DNA from: Amycolatopsis aidingensis | GTDB lineage: Bacteria; Actinomycetota; Actinomycetes; Mycobacteriales; Pseudonocardiaceae | Direction of reading: 5' to 3' | DNA: 64,000 nucleotides | Assembly (NCBI RefSeq): GCF_018885265.1 | Contig: NZ_CP076538.1 | Span: 3,012,001-3,076,000 of the forward strand | Shown here: positions 44,669-52,992 of the stretch, piece by piece | Layout of the letters: each line of letters starts with the position of its first letter | Numbering within the stretch: position 1 is the first letter of the stretch | The notes under the pieces: model-generated | What the model saw: the letters and a program-made list of their open reading frames with translations, nothing else | The model's database searches: none | What the model was told of the DNA's origin: nothing | Program-made: the position numbers and the translations under genes

Positions 44669-47020
44669 TTGTCAGTGTCCCCGTCCGACCGGGAACAAGA
44701 GAACACCGACGAGATCGCGGCGGAGCAGGACTACCTCACGCTGCTGTACGACAAGCTCGACACCGAACGGGAGACCGCGCAGGCCCGGCTCACCGAGGCG
44801 TTGCAGCAGTCGGGCGGTCCACCGCAGGCGCGGGCCGAACGGGACACCGCTGCGACCACCTTCACCGAGCGCCTGTCCCAGCTCAACTCCGTGGAGCAGG
44901 GGCTGTGCTTCGGCAGGCTCGACTTCGAAGCCGACGAGCCCGTGCACATCGGCAGGCTCGGCCTTTTCGACGAGGAGGACGACTACCAGCCGCTGCTGGT
45001 GGACTGGCGAGCCCCGGTGGCGCGGCCGTTCTACCTGGCCACGGCCGCCTCGCCGGAGGGGGTGCGCAGGCGCAGGCACATCCGCACGCTCAGCCGCAAG
45101 GTGGTCGGCCTCGACGACGAGATCCTCGACCTGAACGCCGCCGACCAGGGGCACGACCTCGGGCTGGCCGGGGAGGCTGCGCTGCTCGCGGCGCTGGAGC
45201 GCAGACGGACCGGCGAGATGGCCGACATCGTCGCCACCATCCAGGCCGAGCAGGACCAGATCATCCGGGCCGGGCTGAACGGTGTGCTGGTGGTGCAGGG
45301 CGGCCCCGGCACCGGCAAGACGGCCGTCGCGCTGCACCGCGCCGCCTACCTGCTCTACACCTACCGGGAGCAGCTCACCAGCCGCGGCGTGCTCGTGGTC
45401 GGCCCGAACAGCACCTTCCTGCGCTACATCGGGCAGGTGCTGCCCGCACTGGGGGAGACCGGCGTGCTGCTGGCCACCGTGGGGGAGCTGTACCCGGGCC
45501 TGACCGCGCTGGGGGAGGACAGCAGGGAGGCGGCCGAGATCAAGGGGCGGCCGAGCATGGTCGAGGTGCTGGAACAAGCCGTCGCCGACCGGCAGCAGGT
45601 GCCCGATCCGGTGCTGGAGATCGAGGTCGAGGGCGAGACCCTGACCCTGGAGCGGGAACCCTGTGAGCGCGCACGGCGCAAGGCACGGGACACCCGCAAG
45701 CCGCACAACCTCGCCCGGCGGGTGTTCGTGGACCTCCTGCTGGACGAGCTCACCCGGCAGTCGGCACAGCGGACCGAGGACAACGTGTTCGATGGCCTGC
45801 CGGAGATCCCGCTGGCCGCGGACGAGACCCCGGACGCCGAGGTGCTGGACGCGCAGGACCTGGCCACGATCCGCGCGGAATTGGCCGAGAACGCGGCCGT
45901 GCGGGCCGCGTTCGACGAGCTGTGGCCCAAGCTCAGCCCGCCGGAACTGCTGAACGACCTGTACGGCTCGGCGCAGCGGCTGGCCGGCGCGACGGCAGGG
46001 CACCTCAGCGCGGAGGAACGCGACCTGCTGGCCCGCGCCCCCGGCTCCTACTGGACACCCGCGGACGTCCCGCTGCTGGACGAGCTCGCCGAGTTGCTCG
46101 GGGTGGACGACACCGAGGCCAGGGCGCGGCGCGAACAGCGGGAACGCGAGGAACGCGCCTACGCCGAGGGCGTGCTGCACGTCCTGGAACAGGACGAGGA
46201 GATCATCGACGAGGAGATCCTGCGGGTGCGGGATGTGCTGGACGCCGAGCTGCTGGCCGAACGGCAGCAGCGCAGCAACGAGCTGTCCGCCGCGGAACGG
46301 GCCGCGCGGGACCGGACCTGGACCTTCGGGCACGTGATCGTGGACGAGGCGCAGGAGCTGTCCGCGATGGCCTGGCGGCTGCTGATGCGGCGGTGCCCGA
46401 GCCGGTCCATGACCGTGGTCGGCGATGTCGCGCAGACCGGGTCTGCCGCGGGCACCTCCTCCTGGGCGCGGGTGCTGCGGCCGTACGTCGAGGACCGGTG
46501 GCGGCTGCGCGAGCTGACCGTGAACTACCGCACCCCCGCCGAGATCATGACGGTGGCGGCGCGGGTGCTCGCGGCGGCGAACCCGGACCTTGCGGTGCCC
46601 ACCTCGGTCCGTGAGTCCGGGACCGTGCCCTGGCAACGCCGGATGGACCGGGCCGAGGTGCCGGCGGCCATCCGCGGCCTCGCCGAGCAGGAACTGGCCG
46701 CGGCCGACGGCGGAACCGTCGCCGTGCTGTGCCCGGCTTCCCAGCTGGAACCACTCGGCGCCGCGCTGGAAGGGCCGCTGGCCGCGCCGGAGGGCGAGAA
46801 CGCACGGTTGTCCCTGCTGACCGTGGAGCTGGCCAAGGGCCTTGAGTTCGACGGGGTGGTGCTGGTGTCCCCGGACGAGATCGTCGCCGAGTCGCCGAAC
46901 GGGCTGAACGACCTGTACGTGGCGCTCACCAGAGCCACCCAGCGGCTGGGGATCCTGCACACCGGGGCGGAGCCGGTGCCGATCTCGGGTCCGGTGAACG
47001 GCGAGTCGGCGCCCGGTTAA
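44669..47020 (+). CDS. helD: HelD-type RNA polymerase recycling helicase-like protein
   Basis: A 783-residue UvrD/SF1-like ATPase of the HelD class. An N-terminal coiled coil (residues ~1-70, EQDYLTLLYDKLDTERETAQARL) that in known HelD proteins enters the RNAP secondary channel precedes motif I GGPGTGKTAVALHRAAYLLY (~210). Other motifs: Walker B HVIVDEAQELS, VVGDVAQTGS, LTVNYRTPAEI, VELAKGLEFDGVVLVSP and YVALTRATQRLG. HelD proteins use ATP to release stalled RNAP from DNA; some (HelR) protect against rifamycins. TTG 44669 with GAAAGTGGG upstream is the chosen start; TTG 44663 and GTG 44675 are possible. No RNAP-independent DNA-helicase context. Confidence 0.85.
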   Translation: MSVSPSDREQENTDEIAAEQDYLTLLYDKLDTERETAQARLTEALQQSGGPPQARAERDTAATTFTERLSQLNSVEQGLCFGRLDFEADEPVHIGRLGLFDEEDDYQPLLVDWRAPVARPFYLATAASPEGVRRRRHIRTLSRKVVGLDDEILDLNAADQGHDLGLAGEAALLAALERRRTGEMADIVATIQAEQDQIIRAGLNGVLVVQGGPGTGKTAVALHRAAYLLYTYREQLTSRGVLVVGPNSTFLRYIGQVLPALGETGVLLATVGELYPGLTALGEDSREAAEIKGRPSMVEVLEQAVADRQQVPDPVLEIEVEGETLTLEREPCERARRKARDTRKPHNLARRVFVDLLLDELTRQSAQRTEDNVFDGLPEIPLAADETPDAEVLDAQDLATIRAELAENAAVRAAFDELWPKLSPPELLNDLYGSAQRLAGATAGHLSAEERDLLARAPGSYWTPADVPLLDELAELLGVDDTEARARREQREREERAYAEGVLHVLEQDEEIIDEEILRVRDVLDAELLAERQQRSNELSAAERAARDRTWTFGHVIVDEAQELSAMAWRLLMRRCPSRSMTVVGDVAQTGSAAGTSSWARVLRPYVEDRWRLRELTVNYRTPAEIMTVAARVLAAANPDLAVPTSVRESGTVPWQRRMDRAEVPAAIRGLAEQELAAADGGTVAVLCPASQLEPLGAALEGPLAAPEGENARLSLLTVELAKGLEFDGVVLVSPDEIVAESPNGLNDLYVALTRATQRLGILHTGAEPVPISGPVNGESAPG

Positions 47021-47023
47021 AGT
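47018..47023 (+). promoter_or_regulatory. -10 element TAAAGT, predicted leaderless promoter of FKBP gene
   Basis: TAAAGT includes the last two bases of the helD TAA stop codon and is followed by seven bases and the ATG at 47031. Spacing predicts transcription beginning at or one base from the start codon. Confidence 0.4.
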
Positions 47024-47030
47024 TGGCGCC

Positions 47031-47633
47031 ATGCGCAAAGCTGGCACGATCATGGTCGCGGCGTTCGCCGCAGTCGCACTCGCTGCATGCTCCCCACCCG
47101 GGGAGCAGCCCTCGGACCAGCCCCCGGGCAGCGATCCGACGCCGACGCATGTGGCCCAGTCGTCCGGAGCCCCGGAACCGGGCGGGACCGAGGGCAGCGT
47201 CACGACCTCACCCGGCGACCAGGGCCCCGAGTGCACCGCCGAGGACATCGAGGTGTCCGGGGAGTTCGGTGCCAAGCCGGAGATCACCATCCCGGACAAC
47301 TGCGCCCCGCCCTCGGAGCTGCTGGTGGAGGACCTCAGCGAGGGCGACGGCGCCGAGATCACCCAGGGCAGCCAGGTCGAGATGAACTACCTGCTGCTCA
47401 CCTGGGCGGACCGGGAGGAGAAGGACAGCTCCTTCGGCAAGCAGCCGATCGCGCTCACGGTCGGCAACGGCGAGGTCATCGAAGGCTGGGACGAGGGCCT
47501 GCTCGGCCTGAAGGAGGGCGGCCGCAGGCTGCTGGTCGTGCCCGCGGACATGGCCTACGGCAACCAGCCGGACCACCCGCTGGCCCAGGACACCCTTGTC
47601 TTCGTCGTGGACGCCGTCAGCGTCTCCGGCTGA
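47031..47633 (+). CDS. Lipoprotein FKBP-type peptidyl-prolyl isomerase
   Basis: A 200-residue exported lipoprotein. The signal RKAGTIMVAAFAAVALAAC ends in a lipobox LAAC (Cys20), then a Pro/Ser/Gly-rich linker of ~45 residues. The FKBP domain (~95-200) has the core motifs LTVGNGEVIEGWDEGLLGLKEGG and VPADMAYGNQ, ending LVFVVDAVSVS. It should catalyse proline isomerisation in folding of proteins outside the membrane. The conserved Val-Ile of the active site (EVIEGW) is intact. It converges with the VWA gene, 21 bp apart. Confidence 0.92.
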   Translation: MRKAGTIMVAAFAAVALAACSPPGEQPSDQPPGSDPTPTHVAQSSGAPEPGGTEGSVTTSPGDQGPECTAEDIEVSGEFGAKPEITIPDNCAPPSELLVEDLSEGDGAEITQGSQVEMNYLLLTWADREEKDSSFGKQPIALTVGNGEVIEGWDEGLLGLKEGGRRLLVVPADMAYGNQPDHPLAQDTLVFVVDAVSVSG

Positions 47634-47654
47634 TTCGCCGCCCGGCGGCCCGGC

Positions 47655-49553
47655 TCAGCGGATCCGGAACACCGGGCCGCGCGGCGTGAACGGGAGCCTG
47701 GCGCCAGCCGGGATCAGGAAGGCGTGTTCTCGCCGGACCCGCACGATATCGCAGGCCGCGTCGGTGATGATCAGGATCGGACCGTCGGCGGGGAAGTCGG
47801 CGGCACGTTCGAGTAGCGTCACGCCCGGCTGCAGGACGGTGCCGCCCCGGCCGCGCACCGTCACCCGACCCGCGATCGCGCCGACCGGAAGATAGCCCGC
47901 GTCGTAGGCGACCGCGTCGCAGCACACGATCCGGGCGGCGGGCACGTCCCTGGCCATGGCGTAGGAGGCGATCGCGCCGAGCGCCTTACCGAGCACGGTG
48001 CTGTTCATCGAACCGGAGGTGTCCAGGACCACGCCGAAGGTCGGCTGCCGGGTGAGTTCTTCCGGCCGCAGCCGTCCTGGCCGCGGGATGTCCGGGGTGG
48101 CGGACTGCCTACGGGAAGCGCGGGCGTAGCTGCGCCGGCTCTCGGGTGCCCGGATGTGCTCATCGAACCACCGGGCCAGCCGGGCATCCCAGGGCAGCGG
48201 CGGGTGCTCGAGTGCCTTGATCTCCTGCTCCAGCCCGGCCGCGATCAAGCCGCGATCCGCGCGGCGGTGGTATTCCAGCCCGGCGACCAGCGCCCTGCGG
48301 TAGAACTCGTCAAGGTCGACCGAGGACACCTGCCCGGTGCGCTCCCACGGCGGCGGGGGCCGGTCGGCCCGGCGCGATCCGCGCCGCCGGGCGGCATCCG
48401 GCCTGCTCAGCCAGTCGCCGAGGACATCACCCACCGCCCGGCCGCCCAGGGTGGCGAGTTTGCGGGACCGGCGCAGATCGGTGCACAGCGTGTCGTAGAC
48501 CGACTCGGCGGACAGCGCGGCGAGCCGCTGGTCGTACAACGTCCCCTCGGGCAGGTGACCGACCGCCATCTCCACCAGCCAGCCGTTGATCACGTAGTCG
48601 CAGGCCACGTTCCACAGGTACGGGTCCCGCCCCTTGGCGCGCAGGTCGTGGCGCAACGCGGCATGCAGCATCTCGTGCGCAAGCACGAACCGCCACTCCT
48701 GCTCGGTCAGGTCGACGTGCGGATTCACGTAGATCTCGCCGTGCTCGGGGCTGACCGCGGCGATCGTGATATCCCAGGCCCGCGCGATCTCCGGGTCGTC
48801 CACCAGGGTCAGCCGGGCCGCCACCGCGCCGAGCAGGGGAAAAGAGGACACGAACCAGCCCAGCGCACGGTCCCATGCCCGCATCCTCCGGCCGCGCACC
48901 GCCTGGCCGCGGGACTCGGCGGCCTGCTCGATGGCGCCGTGCGCCGCGTCGGCGAGCCCGCGGGCGAACAGGTCACGCCAGGTCCGGGTGTTCCCGGTCG
49001 TCCGGTCCGGCCGCCAGCACGAGCGCGGCGCGACGGTGAGACACGGCCGGGACCCGCCGGTGCCGCAGCCGCGATAGTGCGCGGGCACGCCCTCCCGCCG
49101 CCACCGCTCGATCAGCTCGTCCTCCTCGCCGCCGGGCAGCTCGGGCATCAGGAACGGCGCGCGCCCGACCCTGGCCACCTCGGCGAACCGGTTGACCACC
49201 ACGCAGCACGCGGCGGCATAGGCCGGGTCGACCAGATCCCCCGGCAGCAGCGCATCGGACTCGGTGAGCCGCCGCTGATCCAGATGGCCGAGCCCGAGAT
49301 GTAGCAGCAGGTGCACGAACATCCAGGCCCACTCTGCCGGTTCCGCCTCGGCCCTGGGGTTGGCGGTGATCACCCCCCGCGTGTCGACCGTTGCGAAGAC
49401 ATCCGGCGCGAACTCGTCGGCGTGTTCCAGCCTGGCCGATTCGGCGAGCCAGGCCAGCGCCGGATGTTTCGCGGCGGTGTCCCAGCCCGCGCGTAACGCG
49501 GCGAGCCTGCGTGCCCTGCGCTTGGCCTCGGCCCTGGCGCGGCCGCTGTTCAC
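47655..49553 (-). CDS. VWA-like metallopeptidase-domain protein (DUF2201 family)
   Basis: A 632-residue cytosolic protein from GTG 49553. The N-terminal part is the putative metallopeptidase domain, with FVLAHEMLHAALRHDLRAKG (H-E-x-x-H) in the middle and WLVEMAVGH; an earlier HLLLHLGLGHLDQRRL resembles a second zinc-like helix. The C-terminal ~150 residues are a von Willebrand A-like fold with a MIDAS start VVLDTSGSM and LIITDAACD. Such proteins work with MoxR-type AAA+ ATPases; the MoxR gene is directly upstream and overlaps by 4 bp (GTGA). The pair may mature or insert metal into a partner protein, but no target is apparent nearby. Confidence 0.85.
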   Translation of the reverse strand: MNSGRARAEAKRRARRLAALRAGWDTAAKHPALAWLAESARLEHADEFAPDVFATVDTRGVITANPRAEAEPAEWAWMFVHLLLHLGLGHLDQRRLTESDALLPGDLVDPAYAAACCVVVNRFAEVARVGRAPFLMPELPGGEEDELIERWRREGVPAHYRGCGTGGSRPCLTVAPRSCWRPDRTTGNTRTWRDLFARGLADAAHGAIEQAAESRGQAVRGRRMRAWDRALGWFVSSFPLLGAVAARLTLVDDPEIARAWDITIAAVSPEHGEIYVNPHVDLTEQEWRFVLAHEMLHAALRHDLRAKGRDPYLWNVACDYVINGWLVEMAVGHLPEGTLYDQRLAALSAESVYDTLCTDLRRSRKLATLGGRAVGDVLGDWLSRPDAARRRGSRRADRPPPPWERTGQVSSVDLDEFYRRALVAGLEYHRRADRGLIAAGLEQEIKALEHPPLPWDARLARWFDEHIRAPESRRSYARASRRQSATPDIPRPGRLRPEELTRQPTFGVVLDTSGSMNSTVLGKALGAIASYAMARDVPAARIVCCDAVAYDAGYLPVGAIAGRVTVRGRGGTVLQPGVTLLERAADFPADGPILIITDAACDIVRVRREHAFLIPAGARLPFTPRGPVFRIR

Positions 49554-50617
49554 GTGCCGGACCGGGCCGCGACCAGGCGGGGCATGTCCCTGGCGGCCTC
49601 CACCAGGAACCAGGCTGGCAGCAGCGGGCGGTCCTTGTCCTCCTCGGCGATCACCAGCTGCGCGATCTCCAGCGAGATCTCGGCCAGTTCCACCAGCAGG
49701 GTCTTCGCGCGGAAGGCGAACTGGCGGGTGCCGGGGGAGGCGTGCCGCTTGTCCGCGGGCAGTTCCTTGACCAGCCGGGCCCGGAAGGTCTCGGCGAGGA
49801 AGTACAGCAGGTCCCGCTCGGCCGGATCGGCGGGCCAGCGCGCGTCCCCCTTGATGATCGCGTTCAGGTCGTGGGCGTGCCGGGCCACCTTGAGGTAGCC
49901 GCGGAAGGCCGCCGCGTGCGCGGGAGTCAGGGTGCCGTAGGCCAGCAGGGCCGCCGTGTCCTCGCCGACGTCGGGGCCTGCGGAATGCAGCACATCGGAG
50001 AGCATGTGCCAGGAACGCGGGGTGGAGAACGGCTCCTCGGTCTTCGGCGGTTCGCTCCACAGGTGATCCGGGCGCTGGGTGAGGTACTCGATCACCCACC
50101 GGTGGATCCCGTGCTCGGTCGCCCAGGCCAGCCAGTCCGTGGCGGATGCCCGCAGGTGGATATGCACCAGGCGGTTCACCAGCGCCGATGCCATCGGCCG
50201 GGCCAGTGCCTGGTCGGTGGCCCGGTTGCCCGCGCCGATCACCACCGAACCCGGCGGCAGCTCATAGGAACCGATCCGGCGGTCCAGGATCAGCGAGTAG
50301 AACGCCTTCTGCACATCCGGCGAGGCGGCGTTGAGTTCGTCCAGGAACAGGCAGTAGGGCGCCTCGCGGGCGATGTGCTCCGGCGGGCAGAACCGGCTCC
50401 TGCCTGCCACGATCTGCGGCACCCCGATCAGGTCCTCCGGAGCGAGCTGGGTACCCAGCAGGGAGACGCAGTCCAGCCCGAGCGTGGCCGCGAACTGGCG
50501 CACCAGCGCGGATTTCCCGATTCCCGGTGCGCCCCATAGGAAAACCGGCCGCACCACCGCCACGTCGAGCAGGGTCACCGGCAGCTGAGCCGGGGTGACG
50601 GTCACGGCGGCATACAC
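49550..50617 (-). CDS. MoxR-type AAA+ ATPase
   Basis: A 355-residue AAA+ ATPase. Walker A is FLWGAPGIGKSALVRQF (~residue 28), Walker B is CLFLDELNAASPDVQKAFYSLI, sensor 1 lies in SVVIGAGNRATDQALARPM, and an Arg finger candidate is in SALVNRLVHIHL. This is the MoxR/AAA_5 branch, which partners with VWA proteins as a chaperone or activation machine. GTG 50617 start; the stop overlaps the VWA-metallopeptidase gene, confirming a functional pair. Nothing else belongs to the operon: qor ends 90 bp upstream. Confidence 0.9.
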   Translation of the reverse strand: MYAAVTVTPAQLPVTLLDVAVVRPVFLWGAPGIGKSALVRQFAATLGLDCVSLLGTQLAPEDLIGVPQIVAGRSRFCPPEHIAREAPYCLFLDELNAASPDVQKAFYSLILDRRIGSYELPPGSVVIGAGNRATDQALARPMASALVNRLVHIHLRASATDWLAWATEHGIHRWVIEYLTQRPDHLWSEPPKTEEPFSTPRSWHMLSDVLHSAGPDVGEDTAALLAYGTLTPAHAAAFRGYLKVARHAHDLNAIIKGDARWPADPAERDLLYFLAETFRARLVKELPADKRHASPGTRQFAFRAKTLLVELAEISLEIAQLVIAEEDKDRPLLPAWFLVEAARDMPRLVAARSGT

Positions 50618-50707
50618 GAGCGGGCCTTTCGTCCGGGTTCTCGGGAGCGCCCATGATTCCCGGTTCCCTTCACCCGCCGCAGCCCTTTTTCCTGCACCTC
50701 CAGTCGG

Positions 50708-51679
50708 TCAGGGGAGCAGGAGGAGTTTGCCGGTGGTGCGGCGGCCTTCCAGGTCCTCGTGTGCCCTGCGGGCTTCGGACAGCGGGTAGCTGCCGCCGAT
50801 CCGGACCCGCAGCGAGCCGCCGGTCACGGCGTCGAACACCTCGCGCGCCCGCCAGTCCAGCTCATCCCGGGTGGCGGTGTAGTGCGGAAGGGAAGGCCGG
50901 GTGAGGAACACCGAACCCGCCGCGTTGAGCCGCTGCGGGTCGAGCGGCGGCACCGGGCCGCTCGCCGCCCCGAACAGCGCCAGCATGCCGCGCGGCCGGA
51001 GGCTGGCCAGGCTGCCGTCCACCGTGGACCGGCCGACCCCGTCGTATACTACGGCCACCCCCTCGCCGCCGGTCAGCTTCCGCACCTGCTCGGCGAAGTC
51101 GGTCTCGGTGTAGCGGATCACCTCGTCGGCGCCCGCCTCGCGGGCCAGCTGCTCCTTCTCCGCGGTGGACACCGTGCCCAGTACCCGCGCGCCACGGGCC
51201 TTGGCCAGCTGGACCAGCAGCAGCCCTACCCCGCCCGCCGCCGCGTGCACCAGCACCGTGTCGCCGGGCTGGACCGGGTAGGTGGATGCCACCAGGTAGT
51301 GCGCCGTCATCCCCTGCAGCATCACCGCCGCCGCGGTTTCGTCGGAAACCCCGTCCGGGACGCGCACCGCCGAGGCCGCGGGGAGCACCGCCTGCTGCGC
51401 GTAACCGCCGAGCACGCCCTGCCAGGCGACCCGGTCACCCACCGCGAACCCGTCGGCCTCGCCGCCCACGGCGGTGACCCTGCCCGCGCCCTCCTGGCCG
51501 AGGGTGAACGGCAGGTCGTGCGGGTAGATACCGCTGCGCAGGTAGGTGTCGATGTAGTTGACCCCCGCGGCGGCCACCTCGATGGCCAGCTCACCCGGCC
51601 CGGGTTCTGCCGGGTCCACCTCGGCCACCTCGAGCACCTCGGGGCCACCGTGCTGCTGGACGCGTACTGCCGTGGGCAT
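50708..51679 (-). CDS. qor: NADPH:quinone oxidoreductase, zinc-independent MDR family
   Basis: A 323-residue medium-chain reductase. It starts PTAVRVQQHGGPEVLEV, with GVNYIDTYLRSGIY and GQEGAGRV in the catalytic domain and the NADPH-binding VLVHAAAGGVGLLLVQLAKARGARVLGTVSTAEK around residue 145. No catalytic zinc ligands are present. It reduces quinones by one electron in characterised homologues. ATG 51679 follows an AGGGAGAAGG-like site. Orthologue by position of M. tuberculosis Rv1454c. Confidence 0.93.
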   Translation of the reverse strand: MPTAVRVQQHGGPEVLEVAEVDPAEPGPGELAIEVAAAGVNYIDTYLRSGIYPHDLPFTLGQEGAGRVTAVGGEADGFAVGDRVAWQGVLGGYAQQAVLPAASAVRVPDGVSDETAAAVMLQGMTAHYLVASTYPVQPGDTVLVHAAAGGVGLLLVQLAKARGARVLGTVSTAEKEQLAREAGADEVIRYTETDFAEQVRKLTGGEGVAVVYDGVGRSTVDGSLASLRPRGMLALFGAASGPVPPLDPQRLNAAGSVFLTRPSLPHYTATRDELDWRAREVFDAVTGGSLRVRIGGSYPLSEARRAHEDLEGRRTTGKLLLLP

Positions 51680-51774
51680 ACCTTCTCCCTGCCTTCGTCT
51701 GCCGCCTGCTTCCTGCCGCCGGTGACAACTATGGCCGGGGCCACGATGTTCCACATCCCCGGGCCGGTGGCCCC

Positions 51775-51780
51775 TAGACT
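51775..51780 (+). promoter_or_regulatory. -10 element TAGACT, predicted leaderless promoter
   Basis: TAGACT is followed by six bases (CGCCTC) and the GTG start at 51787, the same spacing as at uvrC and the 35-aa gene. There is no ribosome-binding site before the GTG, as expected for a leaderless message. Confidence 0.5.
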
Positions 51781-51786
51781 CGCCTC

Positions 51787-52107
51787 GTGGCTGACACCGA
51801 GAACACCGAGAAGACCCCCGAGCCGACCCGTCGCCAGCTCGCGGCCGCCCGGCAGTTCGTCACCCAGCACGGGAAACCCTCCCGGGCCGTGGTGGAGCCC
51901 ATCGGACGCGGCGGCGCCAGGGTGGTGCTGGTCGGCAAGGACGGCGCCCTCGGCGACGTGCTGGTACCCGCCCCGGCGACCGGCGAGGCTCTGGTGGCCG
52001 CGGTGGACGAACTGGAGCTGTCCAGCTGGGACGCGGACACGGTGAACGCCACCGAGATCGGCGCCCGGCATCGCCGCCGGATGGCCGCCTCCTGGACGCG
52101 GGCGTGA
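51787..52107 (+). CDS. Conserved hypothetical protein paired with an ATP-grasp gene
   Basis: A 106-residue protein with a disordered acidic N-terminus (ADTENTEKTPEPT), a helix RRQLAAARQFVTQHGKPSRAV, and a small beta-rich part (GGARVVLVGKDGALGDVLVPAPATGEALVAAV, here abbreviated as a landmark) ending with basic HRRRMAASWTRA. I recognise no characterised domain. GTG start with a likely leaderless promoter; the TGA overlaps the ATP-grasp start as GTGA (52104-52107), so the two are co-translated. A role linked to the ATP-grasp enzyme is inferred only from this coupling. Confidence 0.7.
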   Translation: MADTENTEKTPEPTRRQLAAARQFVTQHGKPSRAVVEPIGRGGARVVLVGKDGALGDVLVPAPATGEALVAAVDELELSSWDADTVNATEIGARHRRRMAASWTRA

Positions 52108-52970
52108 GCGCCGAGGCGATCCTGGTCGGCTGCCGCAAGCTGCCCGAGGGGGACGGGGACGAGCGCGCGGTGCTGCCCGCGCTGGCGGACCTCGGGGTGC
52201 GCGCCCGCTGGGCGGTCTGGGACGACCCGGAGGTGGACTTCGCATCCGGGCTGGCCATCCTGCGTGCGACCTGGGACTACACCGACCGGCTCGGCGAGTT
52301 CCTGGACTGGTGTGCTGCGGTGCCGAGGCTGTGCAACCCGGCAGGCGTCGTGCGCTGGAACACCGACAAGAGCTACCTGGCCGACCTGGCCGGGGCCGGG
52401 GTGGCCATCGTGCCGACCGAGCTGATCCCGCCGGGCGGCACCCCGCGCTGGCCGGATGCGGAGTTCGTGCTCAAGCCCAGTATCGGGGTCGGGTCGATCG
52501 GCGCCGCGCGGTTCGCCGCGGACGAGACCGAAGCCGCGGCCGAGCACCTCGCGGGGCTGCACGGCACCGGCCACACCGCGCTGCTCCAGCCATATCAGGC
52601 CCATGTGGACGCCGAGGGTGAGACCGCGCTGGTGTTCTTCGGCGGGGTCTACTCGCATGCCTTCACCAAGGGCGCGATGCTCACCGGGTCCGATCTGGAC
52701 GGGTCCGGGCTGTACCGTTCCGAGCGCCTCGGTGTCGCCGAGCCGGAGCCGAGTTTCCGGCGGCTGGCCGAGGACGTGCTGGACGCCGCCTGCGGCCTGC
52801 GCGGGCTGCGCAGGGCCGACCTGCTCTACGCCAGGGTCGACCTGGTCCGCACCGCCGGGGGCGCGCCAGCCCTGCTCGAGCTGGAACTCACCGAGCCATC
52901 GCTGGGCTTCTCCTACGCCGACCCCGCCGCCCCGCTCCGCTTCGCTTCCGCCGTCCGCCAGCTACTGTAA
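52104..52970 (+). CDS. ATP-grasp domain ligase, substrate unknown
   Basis: A 288-residue single-chain ATP-grasp enzyme. It has an N-terminal pre-ATP-grasp segment (AILVGCRKLPEGDGDERAVL, WDDPEVDFASGLAILRATWDYTDR), RWNTDKSYLADLAGAGVAIVPT leading into the ATP-grasp lid, FVLKPSIGVGSIGAARF as the phosphate-binding strand-loop, and ADLLYARVDLVRT with LLELELTEPSLGF providing the Mg2+-binding Glu. The layout resembles the D-cycloserine enzyme DcsG (O-ureido-serine cyclo-ligase), under which name relatives are often annotated; no cycloserine genes are nearby, so that name should not be transferred. Confidence 0.82.
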   Translation: MSAEAILVGCRKLPEGDGDERAVLPALADLGVRARWAVWDDPEVDFASGLAILRATWDYTDRLGEFLDWCAAVPRLCNPAGVVRWNTDKSYLADLAGAGVAIVPTELIPPGGTPRWPDAEFVLKPSIGVGSIGAARFAADETEAAAEHLAGLHGTGHTALLQPYQAHVDAEGETALVFFGGVYSHAFTKGAMLTGSDLDGSGLYRSERLGVAEPEPSFRRLAEDVLDAACGLRGLRRADLLYARVDLVRTAGGAPALLELELTEPSLGFSYADPAAPLRFASAVRQLL

Positions 52971-52992
52971 GTAATTACTGGGGCAGGGGTGG

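Noticed and set aside
52104-52970. Naming the ATP-grasp protein as the cycloserine ligase DcsG
   Set aside because: Only the general fold is shared; no other cycloserine biosynthesis genes are in the window.
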